Shown here: positions 1 through 8,021 of the stretch, piece by piece
How the letters are laid out: every line of letters starts with the position of its first letter
Numbering within the stretch: the stretch's first letter is position 1
Origin: CAZUFB01 sp048173955
GTDB lineage: Bacteria; Actinomycetota; Coriobacteriia; Coriobacteriales; UMGS124
Length of the DNA stretch: 22,197 nt
NCBI GenBank assembly: GCA_048173955.1
Contig: DBEYOB010000177.1
Location: 1 to 22,197, forward strand
Reading direction: 5' to 3'
Notes under the pieces: model-generated
Database searches by the model: none
The model's input: the letters and a program-made list of their open reading frames with translations, nothing else
What the model was told of the DNA's origin: nothing
Position numbers and translations under genes: made by a program

Positions 1-1336
1 TGCGCCACGCCTCCCCTTCACCCGCGATCCAGGGGGCGTCGAGCTCCTCGAGCGGCGCGCGCCCGTCTGCGGCGGCCGAGCGGCGCACCTGCTCCCAAGC
101 GTCGCTGTTGAGGAGCCAGTTGCCCAAGCCGATCCAGGTGCGCCAGCACACTGCGTCGTGCGGGTCGGCTGCCAAGCCGAGGCCCGCGAGGAACCGTTCG
201 GCGCCGCAGGACTCCTCGGTTCGCAGGTCGGGGCTTTGGAAGGGCGCATCGGGCTGCACCGAGACGGGCAAGCCGGCGCCGGAGAGGGCCGCCGCGGCCC
301 CTCGGACGGTCGAGCGGTTGGGGCAGGCGACGACGACCTGCTCCGGGTCGACGCCTGCCGCGCACCAGGAGGATACGATGTGCGCCGCGCCTGCGTATTC
401 GTCCTCGGGGGTCGGGTAGAGACTGAGCGGACCCTCTGCCCCCTTCTGCAGGTCCGGATATGCGCTGTCCCATCTTGCCGAGGGCACGGAGAGCGGTTCG
501 GGCCCCCCGTGCCGGCAGTGCCTGGCGAGGGAGCGCGCCGCGTGCAAGGCCCACGTCGCATCCCGATCGCCGGCGTCGAGGTCGTCCACCGGGACCCCCG
601 CCCTTTCGGCGAGCTCTGCAAGGCCCTGCGGATGCGGGTAGGCAATCTGGGGCACGCCCGCGTCGAGGGGGCTGCCCAAGGCTGTAAACGTCTCGAGCGC
701 GAGGCGTTCGACGAGTCGCTGGCCGCAGGCATCGAGCGCCGTGAAGCCGAAGACGATGACATGGGGACGCGCGAGCGCTGCGTGTACCCGGTCGTCCTCA
801 AGGCAACGCAGCGCCACATTGGCTCGTTCGCAGGACAGGATGGCACCGCGCTCCTCGAGGTGGGAGCGCAGCAGGGAGAACGAGGCGCGCTCCTCGTCGT
901 TTACGAGCCAGTCGGGGTTGGCGTCGGAACCCTCGCTTAGGCCCTTCTTGAAAAACTTGAGAATCTCGCGCAACCTGCCCACCTTGCCGCCCGATACCTT
1001 GAGGTCCTCGAACAGCACGTCTTCTTCGGCCCTTGTGAGCACGCGCTCCGAGCGGCCGATGGCGCGGGCGGCGCCCTTGCAGGAGAGCACGGCGTGTGCA
1101 AGGGCGCCGAAGGCGATCGCCTCGACGCCTCGTGCGGCGAGGGCGGAGAAAACTTGGGCGGCATTGCGGTTGGGGACGACAAGCAGCACGTCTTCGGCTG
1201 CAATTCTCCGGTCGAGCATGTCGGTGATGCGGCGCTCTGCCGCGCGCGCCGTGCGCCACAGGGCGAGGGACTGCACGCAGAGCACGTCGGGCTGCCCGTT
1301 TGGCGTGGCACGTGGTTCCTGGGCGGTCGAGTCCAT
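1..1336 (-). CDS. UvrD/AddB-like helicase-nuclease family protein, 5' part (cut by left window edge)
   Basis: The minus-strand frame opens at ATG 1336, preceded by a strong ribosome binding site (AAGGAGGG). It stays open to the left edge, giving about 445 residues and no stop. The N-terminal part has a helicase-like beta strand and loop (LLVVPNRNAAQVF) and the segment VFGFTALDACGQR. Near residue 300 comes PTPEDEYAGAAHIVSSW followed by VVVACPNR, which resembles the AddB/RecB/UvrD superfamily 1 region where the second helicase core begins. The Walker A loop GxxGxGKT expected near the N-terminus of AddB is not visible; the corresponding stretch reads VQSLALWRTAR. The protein may therefore be an ATPase-dead RecC/AddB-type partner. 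A PD-(D/E)XK nuclease domain, if present, lies beyond the edge. Family assignment is inferred from pattern and is moderately sure; the reading frame itself is well supported. Confidence 0.6.
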   Translation of the reverse strand, partial: MDSTAQEPRATPNGQPDVLCVQSLALWRTARAAERRITDMLDRRIAAEDVLLVVPNRNAAQVFSALAARGVEAIAFGALAHAVLSCKGAARAIGRSERVLTRAEEDVLFEDLKVSGGKVGRLREILKFFKKGLSEGSDANPDWLVNDEERASFSLLRSHLEERGAILSCERANVALRCLEDDRVHAALARPHVIVFGFTALDACGQRLVERLALETFTALGSPLDAGVPQIAYPHPQGLAELAERAGVPVDDLDAGDRDATWALHAARSLARHCRHGGPEPLSVPSARWDSAYPDLQKGAEGPLSLYPTPEDEYAGAAHIVSSWCAAGVDPEQVVVACPNRSTVRGAAAALSGAGLPVSVQPDAPFQSPDLRTEESCGAERFLAGLGLAADPHDAVCWRTWIGLGNWLLNSDAWEQVRRSAAADGRAPLEELDAPWIAGEGEAWR

Positions 1337-1544
1337 GTTCCCTCCTTCGGTGCGCGCCTGCACCCGGGTTTTGCTTCGGGGCGCGGGCGGTGTGTCGGGC
1401 GTCAGCATAAGAGGGACTCGACTGGGCTGCTCGGTAGGAAAATTTGATATTGGTATATATGTACAACTAATAATGCTCTATATTAGGTAAAAGATAAAAC
1501 CAGATATCCCTCTGCCCTTTCAGGTGGAGGACGGGACGGAGGCA
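1337..1544. promoter_or_regulatory. Divergent promoter region, AT-rich core
   Basis: This intergenic stretch separates the minus-strand helicase-like gene from the plus-strand ATPase. Positions 1436-1500 are strikingly AT-rich compared with everything around them. A plus-strand candidate is TTGATA at 1444-1449 and AATAAT at 1469-1474, with a long 19-nt spacer; TATATT at 1479-1484 is an alternative -10. No convincing minus-strand promoter could be fixed. The base composition supports a promoter region; the exact boxes are weak. Confidence 0.4.
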
Positions 1545-2870
1545 ATGACGGTGGGAGAGCTGATCGAGCACCTGGTAAGCCTCGGCGGTGCGGTGGCGTT
1601 GGCGGGGTCTGAGGGAAACCCGCGCGCCGACGCCGTGCCGTTGGACTGGGACGTGCTGACGGTCTGGGGCATGCCCGGGGCGGGTAAGACTGCGTTTCTG
1701 CTCGGCCTAGGGCACCGCCTGGTGGAGACTGACCCGGGACGCGAGGCCGTGGCCTACGTCGACCTGGGCGACGCCCGCCTCGCCGATGCGGGGGCGGCGC
1801 TTCCCGCGCTGGTCGTTGATGCGTTCTATCGGCTCCATCCCGCCGCGCGCGCCGCGCGCTGCACGTTTCTCCTCGATGGGATCGACGCCGTCTCCGACTG
1901 GCAGGATGCCGTGAGGCGTCTGCTTGACGTCTACGACGCGCGTTTTGCCGTGGCGCTCCGGGGTTGCGCGCGAGCCGAAGCCGAGACGTTCGGCAAGGGG
2001 CGCCGCGTCCGGACCGTCGGGCTCGGACCGCTCTCGTTTGCTGAATATGCGGCGTTGCGGCCGGCCGCCCGACGTTCTTCGGGGAGCCGCGATGGCGGCC
2101 TGCTCGAGTCCTACTGCGCAGAAGGAGGTTTGCCCGGGGCGCTGCGGCGCCCCCCGCTCGAGCGTATCGCCTACCTGCAGGGGCTTGTGCGCGGCGCGGT
2201 GGCGGACGGGCCGTGCGGCCGTGCGGGGGCGGCCCGATACGCGGTGGGGGAGGCGTTTGCTGCCTATGCGTTGGGCCGGGCGTCGCATCCCTTGTCGATT
2301 ACGCGCGCGGCTGCCGAATTGGCCCGGGCGGGTCACACGGCTTCGCGCCCGGCCCTCGCGCTCCTGCTCGAAGGTCTTGCGGAAGCGGGGATCGTCCACG
2401 CGCTGGGGGACTGCGGGCACGAGCGCCCGGGGGAGGGTCGCCTCCCGAGGACGGTCTACGCCGGCGATATGGGGCTCATGGCGGCGTTTGCCCCCGGCGG
2501 CGTCCCCTCTCGCGCCGACGCCCTGCGCAACGCCGCGCTGCTCGAGCTCATGCGGCGCGGCCTCGGGGCATCTGTCAGGTCGCTGCGCGTCGCCCCGGGC
2601 AAGTCGGTCGACTTCGCCGTGGTTCCCGAGGGCACACCGGCGGGGGAGTCCGCGGTGGAGGAGGTCGTGCACTTCGTCGACGAGGACGCCGCGCCGCACG
2701 CCCTGCGTCGTGCCGTCGGGCTGCTCGGGGGTGCGCTGATGCGCGTGGGCCTTTCCGAAGCGGTCCTGCTTACCGTGCATACGGCGGGTTTCTGGGTGGT
2801 CGGCTCGGGTGCGGTGCGCGCCGTCCCCATTGAGCAGTGGCTGCTCGAAGGCCCTGCAGGGGGTCGTTAG
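1545..2870 (+). CDS. AAA-type ATPase, DUF4143/AAA_14-like
   Basis: The product is about 441 residues with a P-loop at the N-terminus (GMPGAGKTAF, Lys48). The Walker B-like segment TFLLDGIDAV follows around residues 107-116, with Asp111. The arrangement (ATPase core, then FAEYAALRP, then a helical winged-helix-like part and a C-terminal alpha/beta part with VDFAVVPEG) resembles the AAA_14 plus DUF4143 proteins, whose C-terminal domain is related to restriction-type nuclease folds. Cellular role is unknown for most of that family. Start choice is uncertain: GTG at 1524 is in frame but has no ribosome binding site. GGAGG at 1538-1542 sits very close to ATG 1545 and at 8 nt from GTG 1551. The stop codon overlaps by 4 nt the stop of the convergent regulator gene. 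Confidence 0.7.
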   Translation: MTVGELIEHLVSLGGAVALAGSEGNPRADAVPLDWDVLTVWGMPGAGKTAFLLGLGHRLVETDPGREAVAYVDLGDARLADAGAALPALVVDAFYRLHPAARAARCTFLLDGIDAVSDWQDAVRRLLDVYDARFAVALRGCARAEAETFGKGRRVRTVGLGPLSFAEYAALRPAARRSSGSRDGGLLESYCAEGGLPGALRRPPLERIAYLQGLVRGAVADGPCGRAGAARYAVGEAFAAYALGRASHPLSITRAAAELARAGHTASRPALALLLEGLAEAGIVHALGDCGHERPGEGRLPRTVYAGDMGLMAAFAPGGVPSRADALRNAALLELMRRGLGASVRSLRVAPGKSVDFAVVPEGTPAGESAVEEVVHFVDEDAAPHALRRAVGLLGGALMRVGLSEAVLLTVHTAGFWVVGSGAVRAVPIEQWLLEGPAGGR

Positions 2871-4033
2871 GGCAGGCGGACCGCCTCGATGGTGTCGAGC
2901 AGCTCTTGCTTGTCGCGGATGCCGAGCTTTTGGTAGACCGAGGCGAGCAAGTCGCCCACGATGAGGCGGGTGAGCCCCATCTTCTCGGCGATGCGGTCCA
3001 CCGACCGCCCTTTCGCGAAGGCGGTCATGGCCTGCAGCTCGCTTTCGTTGAGGCCCTTGTCGTTGGCAAGCAGCTCGCAGCGTGTGCGGAACGGTTTGCT
3101 CGACGTTGACGCTGGATGGTCGATGATGTCTTGCTCGAAGTGCGCCGCCTCACTGAGCAGGTCGAGGAAGGGGGAGAGGCGCCTCTCATCGACGCTGCGG
3201 TAGTAGGTGTACAGGTCGAAGTGGGCGTAGGGGTCGTTCACGGGCACCGTCGCCAGTCCCCGCATGGAAAAGGTCTGCTTGCCGCCGGGGAAGAGCTGGT
3301 CGGTCAGGATGAGCAGCGCGTCGCCGAGCGGCTCTGAGATGCAGTCGATGGGGTTGTTGGCGACGACGGGGTACTTGCGCGGCTCGAAGCCGCAGCGCCT
3401 GCATGCGGAGGCGATGCTGCCCCAACCGGTCTGCGCGTAGTCGCCCACCAGTTGAACAAAGGGGTAGTCGGCGCACTCGACGAGTGTCACCGAATCGTGC
3501 TGCGTCAGGGGATGGCCGTGCTCGACGACGAGCGTGAAGGGCACGGTAAGGAGCTTGCGGGACGCAACGCTGCTGGGGGGTTCCACGTAGCCCCCGTGAC
3601 ACAGGACGACGTCGAGGTCTCCTTTTTCCAAGCGTTCGAAGAACGGCTTGGCGGTGCTCGTGACGAATGCCGCGCGCGTCTCGTCGCGCTCGCGGGCCAG
3701 CGCCATGGTCTTGGAGAGCATGTTGATGACCTCGCTGTTTTGCAGCATGCTGCCTACCCGGGCGGGCGTTGTCTCGGCGAGTCGTTTGAGCTCGGACTTT
3801 GCGGCGTCGAACTCTCCCACGATGGTACGCGCGCGGCGGAAGAGCAGCGACCCCGCCTGGGTGAGCTCCACCATCTTGCCGCTGCGGCGGATCAGTTCGC
3901 TTCCGAACTCGCGCTCCAACGCTGCGACGTGCTTGCTGAGCGTCGACTGTGTGGTGCTGAGCAGGCGCGCGGCCTTGGTGAGGTTGAGCTCGCCGGCAAC
4001 GGTGAGGTATTCCCTCAGATATTCGATGTCCAT
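2867..4033 (-). CDS. LysR-family regulator with a C-terminal LuxR-type helix-turn-helix
   Basis: The product has 388 residues. Residues 1-60 form a typical LysR winged helix (MDIEYLREYLTVAGELNLTK, then a recognition helix with TTQSTLSKHVAALE). Residues of about 90-300 look like the LysR effector-binding domain. The last 60 or so residues read as a LuxR/GerE helix-turn-helix (LNESELQAMTAFAKGRSVDR, then IAEKMGLTRLIV and YQKLGIRDKQELLD). LysR proteins usually stop near 300 residues, so this is a two-DNA-binding-domain hybrid. ATG 4033 is chosen because it fits the LysR N-terminus and has GGGGA 8 nt upstream; an in-frame ATG 27 nt earlier would add MPFEWGIPT. The gene diverges from the molybdoenzyme operon, so it probably controls that operon and itself. 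The inducer cannot be read from sequence. Confidence 0.9.
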   Translation of the reverse strand: MDIEYLREYLTVAGELNLTKAARLLSTTQSTLSKHVAALEREFGSELIRRSGKMVELTQAGSLLFRRARTIVGEFDAAKSELKRLAETTPARVGSMLQNSEVINMLSKTMALARERDETRAAFVTSTAKPFFERLEKGDLDVVLCHGGYVEPPSSVASRKLLTVPFTLVVEHGHPLTQHDSVTLVECADYPFVQLVGDYAQTGWGSIASACRRCGFEPRKYPVVANNPIDCISEPLGDALLILTDQLFPGGKQTFSMRGLATVPVNDPYAHFDLYTYYRSVDERRLSPFLDLLSEAAHFEQDIIDHPASTSSKPFRTRCELLANDKGLNESELQAMTAFAKGRSVDRIAEKMGLTRLIVGDLLASVYQKLGIRDKQELLDTIEAVRLP

Positions 4034-4237
4034 CGTCGGTATTCCCCATTCGAATGGCATAGGCAGGGCATGCGCAATCGGAATCCCGCAAAGACGCTCA
4101 TGCCCATCTTGCGCCGAAGTATTCCTCCCCACCCAAGTATAACAAAGCCGGGGCAAAGGCCAAACGGCCCGAGACCACGCCTGGGATTCCCCGGGCGGCC
4201 CAACGGTTCCGACGAGGACAGAAGAGAAGGAGGGGGC
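4034..4237. promoter_or_regulatory. Divergent regulator/molybdoenzyme operon intergenic region
   Basis: This 204-nt gap carries a good minus-strand promoter for the regulator: -35 TTGGCC (plus-strand 4158-4163), a 16-nt spacer and -10 TATACT (4136-4141). Transcription would start about 95 nt upstream of the regulator ATG. No equally good plus-strand promoter is visible, consistent with an activator-dependent operon promoter. GC-rich partial dyads near 4184-4200 (around CCTGGGATTCCCCGGG) are possible operator sequence but do not form a clean LysR box. Confidence 0.45.
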
Positions 4238-7174
4238 ATGAACGCACTTTCTATGAGTCGCCGCTCGTTCGTGAAGGTGGCGGCCGTCACCGCGGCGGCC
4301 GCAGCGTTTGCGGGCGCGTCTACGACCCGGGCCCTGGCGGAGGAGGAGAACGCCGGCGCTGGGGCCGGCGAGATCCGGCGCATTCGCACGGGTTGCCGCG
4401 GGTGCGGCAAGATGGAGTGCGGCGTCATCGCGCTCGTTCAGGACGGTAAGGTCATCCGTATCGAGGGCGATCCCGAGGCGTTCCAGTCGATGGGCAACTG
4501 CTGCACCAAGTCCCAAGCGTCGGTGCAGGCGGCCTACCACCCCGACCGCCTGCGCTATCCGCTCAAGCGCACCAACCCCAAGGACGACGACGACCCGGGT
4601 TGGGAGCGCATCAGCTGGGACGAGGCCATCACCACGGTCGTCAGCAAGCTTGACGAGCTTCAAGCCAAGTACGGCGGCGAGTCGCTGTTCGGCATGGCTG
4701 GCACGAGCCGCGTGTGGTGCATGTTCGGTTCGGCAAACGGCATGTGGCTGTGGGATTCGCCCAACATCGTCCAAGCATGGCAGATTTGCAAGGGCCCGCG
4801 CCACTTTGCCACGCTCATGCAGTCCAACTTCGCCGAGAGCTGGATGGCCACGGTCGACCATCCCAGGGTCTACGTGCAGTGGGGCGGAGCGAGCGAGCTC
4901 TCGAACTACGACGATTCCTGCCGCACCACGGTCGACGTCGCGTCCGACGCCGACGTGCACATCGTCATCGATCCGCGTCTCAGCAACCTGGCCTCGCAGG
5001 CCGACTACCACCTGGCCCTGCGCCCCGGCACCGACGGCGCCATGGCGCTGGCGTGGAGCAACGTCGTGGTGAACGAGGGCCTTGTCGACGAGCTGTTCCT
5101 CAAGAAGTGGACCGACGCCCCCTTCATCGTATGCGAGGAGATGGAGCCCACCGGCTGGGACGAGGCCTCGCCCATTATGGGAACGCCCTTCGAACTCAAG
5201 ACCCACCTGCTCAAGGAGTCGGACATTATCGAGGACGGCTCTCCCAAGCGCTTCATGGTGATCGACAACCTGCGCGTCGCGGAGGGGGCTACGGGCAACG
5301 ATGCCCTGACCTACTTCGATGCCGAAACCGGTTTCTGGGAGGGCGAGACCTACGACCCCGACCATGCCCGCGAGGGCAAGGAGGCCGTCCAGGAGCACCT
5401 CATCCCGGGCCAGAGCCAGGGCTGGGTGCCCAACCCCACCGCCTTCACCGAGGCCGACGGATTCGACCGGGAGATCGATCCCGCTCTCGACGGCGAGATC
5501 GAGATCACCCTCAAGGACGGCTCGACCTATACCTGCCGCACCGTGTGGGAGCACTACAAGGACCGCGTGAACGAGTACTCGCCCGAGACCGTCGAGGGCA
5601 TCTGCGGCGTGCCCGCCGACACGATCCGCGAGGCCGCCCGCGCGTGGGCCACGCCGATCGACCCCTCGACCGGCTATCCCAACGGCGGCATCCAGTATAT
5701 GCTCGCCACCGAGCACGCCTGCACATCCATCCAGAACGTGCGCGCGCTCGACACCCTCACGGCTTTGGTGGGCGCCATCGACACTCCCGGCGTGCAGCGC
5801 GCCTCGACGCGTGCGCCGATCGAGGGCGGCCAGATGGGTTTTGCCAACAACGGCTCTGCCCCCGCCCTGTCCGAGGGGCAGATGGAGAAGCTTCTCGGTA
5901 TCGAGCAGTTCCCGCTGCTGTACTGGTGGGGCATGTGGGCCGACGCCGCGACCGTCTGGGATGCCGTGCTTACCGGCGAGCCGTACAAGGTCGTGGGCGC
6001 GTTCAACTCTTCGGGCGACTTCATGAACCAGTGTAACACGGGCACTGCGTGGGAGGCCCTCAAGTCGCTCGAGTTCTATGTCGAGTGCAACCTGTGGCAC
6101 ACCCCCGGCGGAGGCCTGTGCGACATCGTGCTGCCCGCCGCCCACTGGCTCGAGCTTTCGAGCCCTCGCTCTTCGCAGGGCTCCTCGGGCGCCATGGGCG
6201 CGACCGTCAAATGCATCGAGCCTCCGGGAGAGGCGAAGTTCGACGGCGAGATCATCGAGATGATCTACAAGGAAAAGGGTCTTCCCTACAACGCCACCAA
6301 TCCCGACTACCCCGAGTATCCCGGCGTCGAGGGCATGCTCGACATGGCCGTCGCGGGCTTTGAGCCCGAAGGTTGGGAGAAGTTCAACGAGGAGTTCCAG
6401 GAGCACGGCTGGTGGGACTGCAAGGAGGTCGAGCCCGAGCTCTGGGGCACCTATCGCCGCTACCAGACCGGCGCCCTGCGCGCCCGCAACGCTGGCGGAT
6501 TCGTGGGAACCGAGGGCGACTGGCTGCCCGGTTTCTATACCCCGACCAAGAAGCTCGAAATCTGGTCCACGGTCATGGAGTCTTTCCATCCGGGCGAGGG
6601 CTATGAGCTTCCCACGTACACCGAGCCGCCGCACAGCCCCGTTTCCGATCCCGAGATGTACGAGGAATATCCGCTCATCATCACGACGGGCCGCCGCATT
6701 CCGGTGTACTTCCACTCCGAGCACCGTCAGCTGCCCTGGTGTCGCGAGCTGTGGCCCGTGCCCCGCGTCGAGATCAACCCCGTCACGGCGGCCGAGTACG
6801 GCATCGAGTCGGGAGACTGGGTGTGGATCGAGACGCCGTGGGGCAAGATTCGCCAGGTCGCGGACCTCTACTACGGCGTGGACCCCGGCGTCATCAACTG
6901 CGAGCACCAGTGGTGGTTCCCCGAGTTCGACCAGTCCGGCTCGGGCTATGAGCTCTGCGGCGTGAACAACCTCGTTGACCACCATGCCCGCGATCCGCAT
7001 TGCGGAAGCTCCAACCTGCGCGCCTACCTGTGCAAGATCTATAAGGCTACCCCGGAGAACAGTCCGTTCGAGGACCCGGTGCCGTGCGACCACAACGGCG
7101 TGGAGATCATCCACACCGCCACCGACCCGCGTCTGAAGGAATGGCTGCCGGTGTACGAAGGGAGGGATGAGTAA
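4238..7174 (+). CDS. Tat-exported molybdopterin oxidoreductase, DMSO reductase superfamily catalytic subunit
   Basis: The product has 978 residues. A twin-arginine signal (SRRSFVK, residues 7-13) precedes an Ala-rich hydrophobic stretch and a likely cleavage after RALA near residue 34, so the enzyme acts outside the membrane. A [4Fe-4S] motif follows: Cys53, Cys56, Cys61 and Cys88 or Cys89. A candidate molybdenum ligand is Cys184 in WQICKGPRHF; this is inferred by position, not proven. The C-terminal region has a molybdopterin-dinucleotide-binding style (PLIITTGRRIPVYFHSEHRQ, then NPVTAAEYGIESGDWVWIET). ATG 4238 has an excellent ribosome binding site (AAGGAGGGGG). The length, Tat signal and neighbourhood resemble the many Eggerthellaceae molybdoenzymes that reduce or dehydroxylate diet- and host-derived compounds, including catechol dehydroxylases. 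The substrate is not identifiable here. The stop overlaps the next start (TAATG). Confidence 0.93.
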   Translation: MNALSMSRRSFVKVAAVTAAAAAFAGASTTRALAEEENAGAGAGEIRRIRTGCRGCGKMECGVIALVQDGKVIRIEGDPEAFQSMGNCCTKSQASVQAAYHPDRLRYPLKRTNPKDDDDPGWERISWDEAITTVVSKLDELQAKYGGESLFGMAGTSRVWCMFGSANGMWLWDSPNIVQAWQICKGPRHFATLMQSNFAESWMATVDHPRVYVQWGGASELSNYDDSCRTTVDVASDADVHIVIDPRLSNLASQADYHLALRPGTDGAMALAWSNVVVNEGLVDELFLKKWTDAPFIVCEEMEPTGWDEASPIMGTPFELKTHLLKESDIIEDGSPKRFMVIDNLRVAEGATGNDALTYFDAETGFWEGETYDPDHAREGKEAVQEHLIPGQSQGWVPNPTAFTEADGFDREIDPALDGEIEITLKDGSTYTCRTVWEHYKDRVNEYSPETVEGICGVPADTIREAARAWATPIDPSTGYPNGGIQYMLATEHACTSIQNVRALDTLTALVGAIDTPGVQRASTRAPIEGGQMGFANNGSAPALSEGQMEKLLGIEQFPLLYWWGMWADAATVWDAVLTGEPYKVVGAFNSSGDFMNQCNTGTAWEALKSLEFYVECNLWHTPGGGLCDIVLPAAHWLELSSPRSSQGSSGAMGATVKCIEPPGEAKFDGEIIEMIYKEKGLPYNATNPDYPEYPGVEGMLDMAVAGFEPEGWEKFNEEFQEHGWWDCKEVEPELWGTYRRYQTGALRARNAGGFVGTEGDWLPGFYTPTKKLEIWSTVMESFHPGEGYELPTYTEPPHSPVSDPEMYEEYPLIITTGRRIPVYFHSEHRQLPWCRELWPVPRVEINPVTAAEYGIESGDWVWIETPWGKIRQVADLYYGVDPGVINCEHQWWFPEFDQSGSGYELCGVNNLVDHHARDPHCGSSNLRAYLCKIYKATPENSPFEDPVPCDHNGVEIIHTATDPRLKEWLPVYEGRDE

Positions 7175-7851
7175 TGGCACGCATGGCGATCGTGACCGAC
7201 CTCAACCGCTGCGTTGGCTGTCTGGCCTGCAACGTCGCCTGCAAGGCGCTCAACAACGTGCAGCCCGGCCAGTACTGGAACAAGACCGTCCGCGTGGGGC
7301 CCAACCCCAAAGAGGAAGGCGGCCAGTTCCCCGACGTCGAGATGTACTTCCTGACCGTCCAATGCCAGCACTGCTCGAACCCGCAGTGCGTGACAGTGTG
7401 CCCGACGGGTGCCTCCTCCATTGCCGAGGACGGTACCGTCCAGATTGACAAAGAGCTGTGCATCGGCTGCGGCTCATGCCTGTCCGCCTGCCCCTACGGC
7501 GTGCGCTACCTCGATCCCGACACGCTTGTGGCCGAGAAGTGCAACCTGTGCAAGGACGTCATCGACGAAGGCGGCCTTCCCCAGTGCGTCGCCCAGTGCG
7601 GCGGCATGGCACGTTTCTTCGGCGACCTCGACGAGGGCATCGAGACCTTCGAGGGACCCGAGCAGGCCGACGGCAAGCGCGTCGTTCTCGGGGAGTTCTG
7701 CGAGCCGTTCACCGAGGACGAGGTGCACGCCTTGCCCGACTCGGGCAACGAGCCCAACATGCGCTACATCCTGCGCGGCATGACGTGGCGTGAGGATGCC
7801 GGCCAGAACTTCGACGACTGGCGTACCGAGCTCGAGGACGACGAGGCGTAA
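7174..7851 (+). CDS. Four-cluster [4Fe-4S] ferredoxin-type electron-transfer subunit (DmsB/NrfC-like)
   Basis: The 225-residue protein contains four cysteine sets typical of DmsB/PhsB/NrfC subunits: Cys13, 16, 19 and 23 (CVGCLACNVACK); CQHCSNPQCVTVCP; CIGCGSCLSACPYG; and CNLCKD paired with CVAQC. These would bind four [4Fe-4S] clusters and pass electrons to the molybdenum subunit encoded just upstream. It has no signal peptide of its own, as is usual when the subunit is co-exported with its Tat-tagged partner. Its ATG at 7174 overlaps the upstream stop by one base, indicating translational coupling. The tail (residues about 165-225) is acidic and probably interacts with the partner. Confidence 0.95.
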   Translation: MARMAIVTDLNRCVGCLACNVACKALNNVQPGQYWNKTVRVGPNPKEEGGQFPDVEMYFLTVQCQHCSNPQCVTVCPTGASSIAEDGTVQIDKELCIGCGSCLSACPYGVRYLDPDTLVAEKCNLCKDVIDEGGLPQCVAQCGGMARFFGDLDEGIETFEGPEQADGKRVVLGEFCEPFTEDEVHALPDSGNEPNMRYILRGMTWREDAGQNFDDWRTELEDDEA

Positions 7852-7923
7852 AACGCCGAGTCGTTGACGCGACGTCGCGGCTTCCGGGATGCGCAACACC
7901 TGGAGGCCGCCGGGGAACGCCCA

Positions 7924-7956
7924 CGAGGGGGAGGCGGCTGGGCCGTCTCCCCCTCG
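7924..7956 (+). terminator. Intra-operon GC-rich hairpin without T-run
   Basis: A 14-bp stem (CGAGGGGGAGGCGG pairing with CCGTCTCCCCCTCG, one G-U pair) and a 5-nt loop lie between the ferredoxin-like gene and the membrane-protein gene. No T-run follows, so it is not a classical intrinsic terminator. It could protect the upstream mRNA or lower expression of the downstream gene relative to the first two. Confidence 0.5.
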
Positions 7957-8021
7957 CACGGTTATTGGGGCCGACAGCCGAGACAGCGGTGCCCGCTGCT
8001 TCGGATACGGGAGGGATTCTC

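Noticed and set aside
158..940. Plus-strand open frame within the first kilobase
   Set aside because: It is codon-aligned antisense to the helicase-like gene, which has a strong ribosome binding site at 1336 and recognisable motifs.
4034..7180. Continuous minus-strand frame upstream of the regulator, antisense to the molybdoenzyme
   Set aside because: Its protein is low-complexity and family-free, while the plus strand encodes a clear molybdoenzyme. Only the part from 4033 down to 2867 is a real gene.
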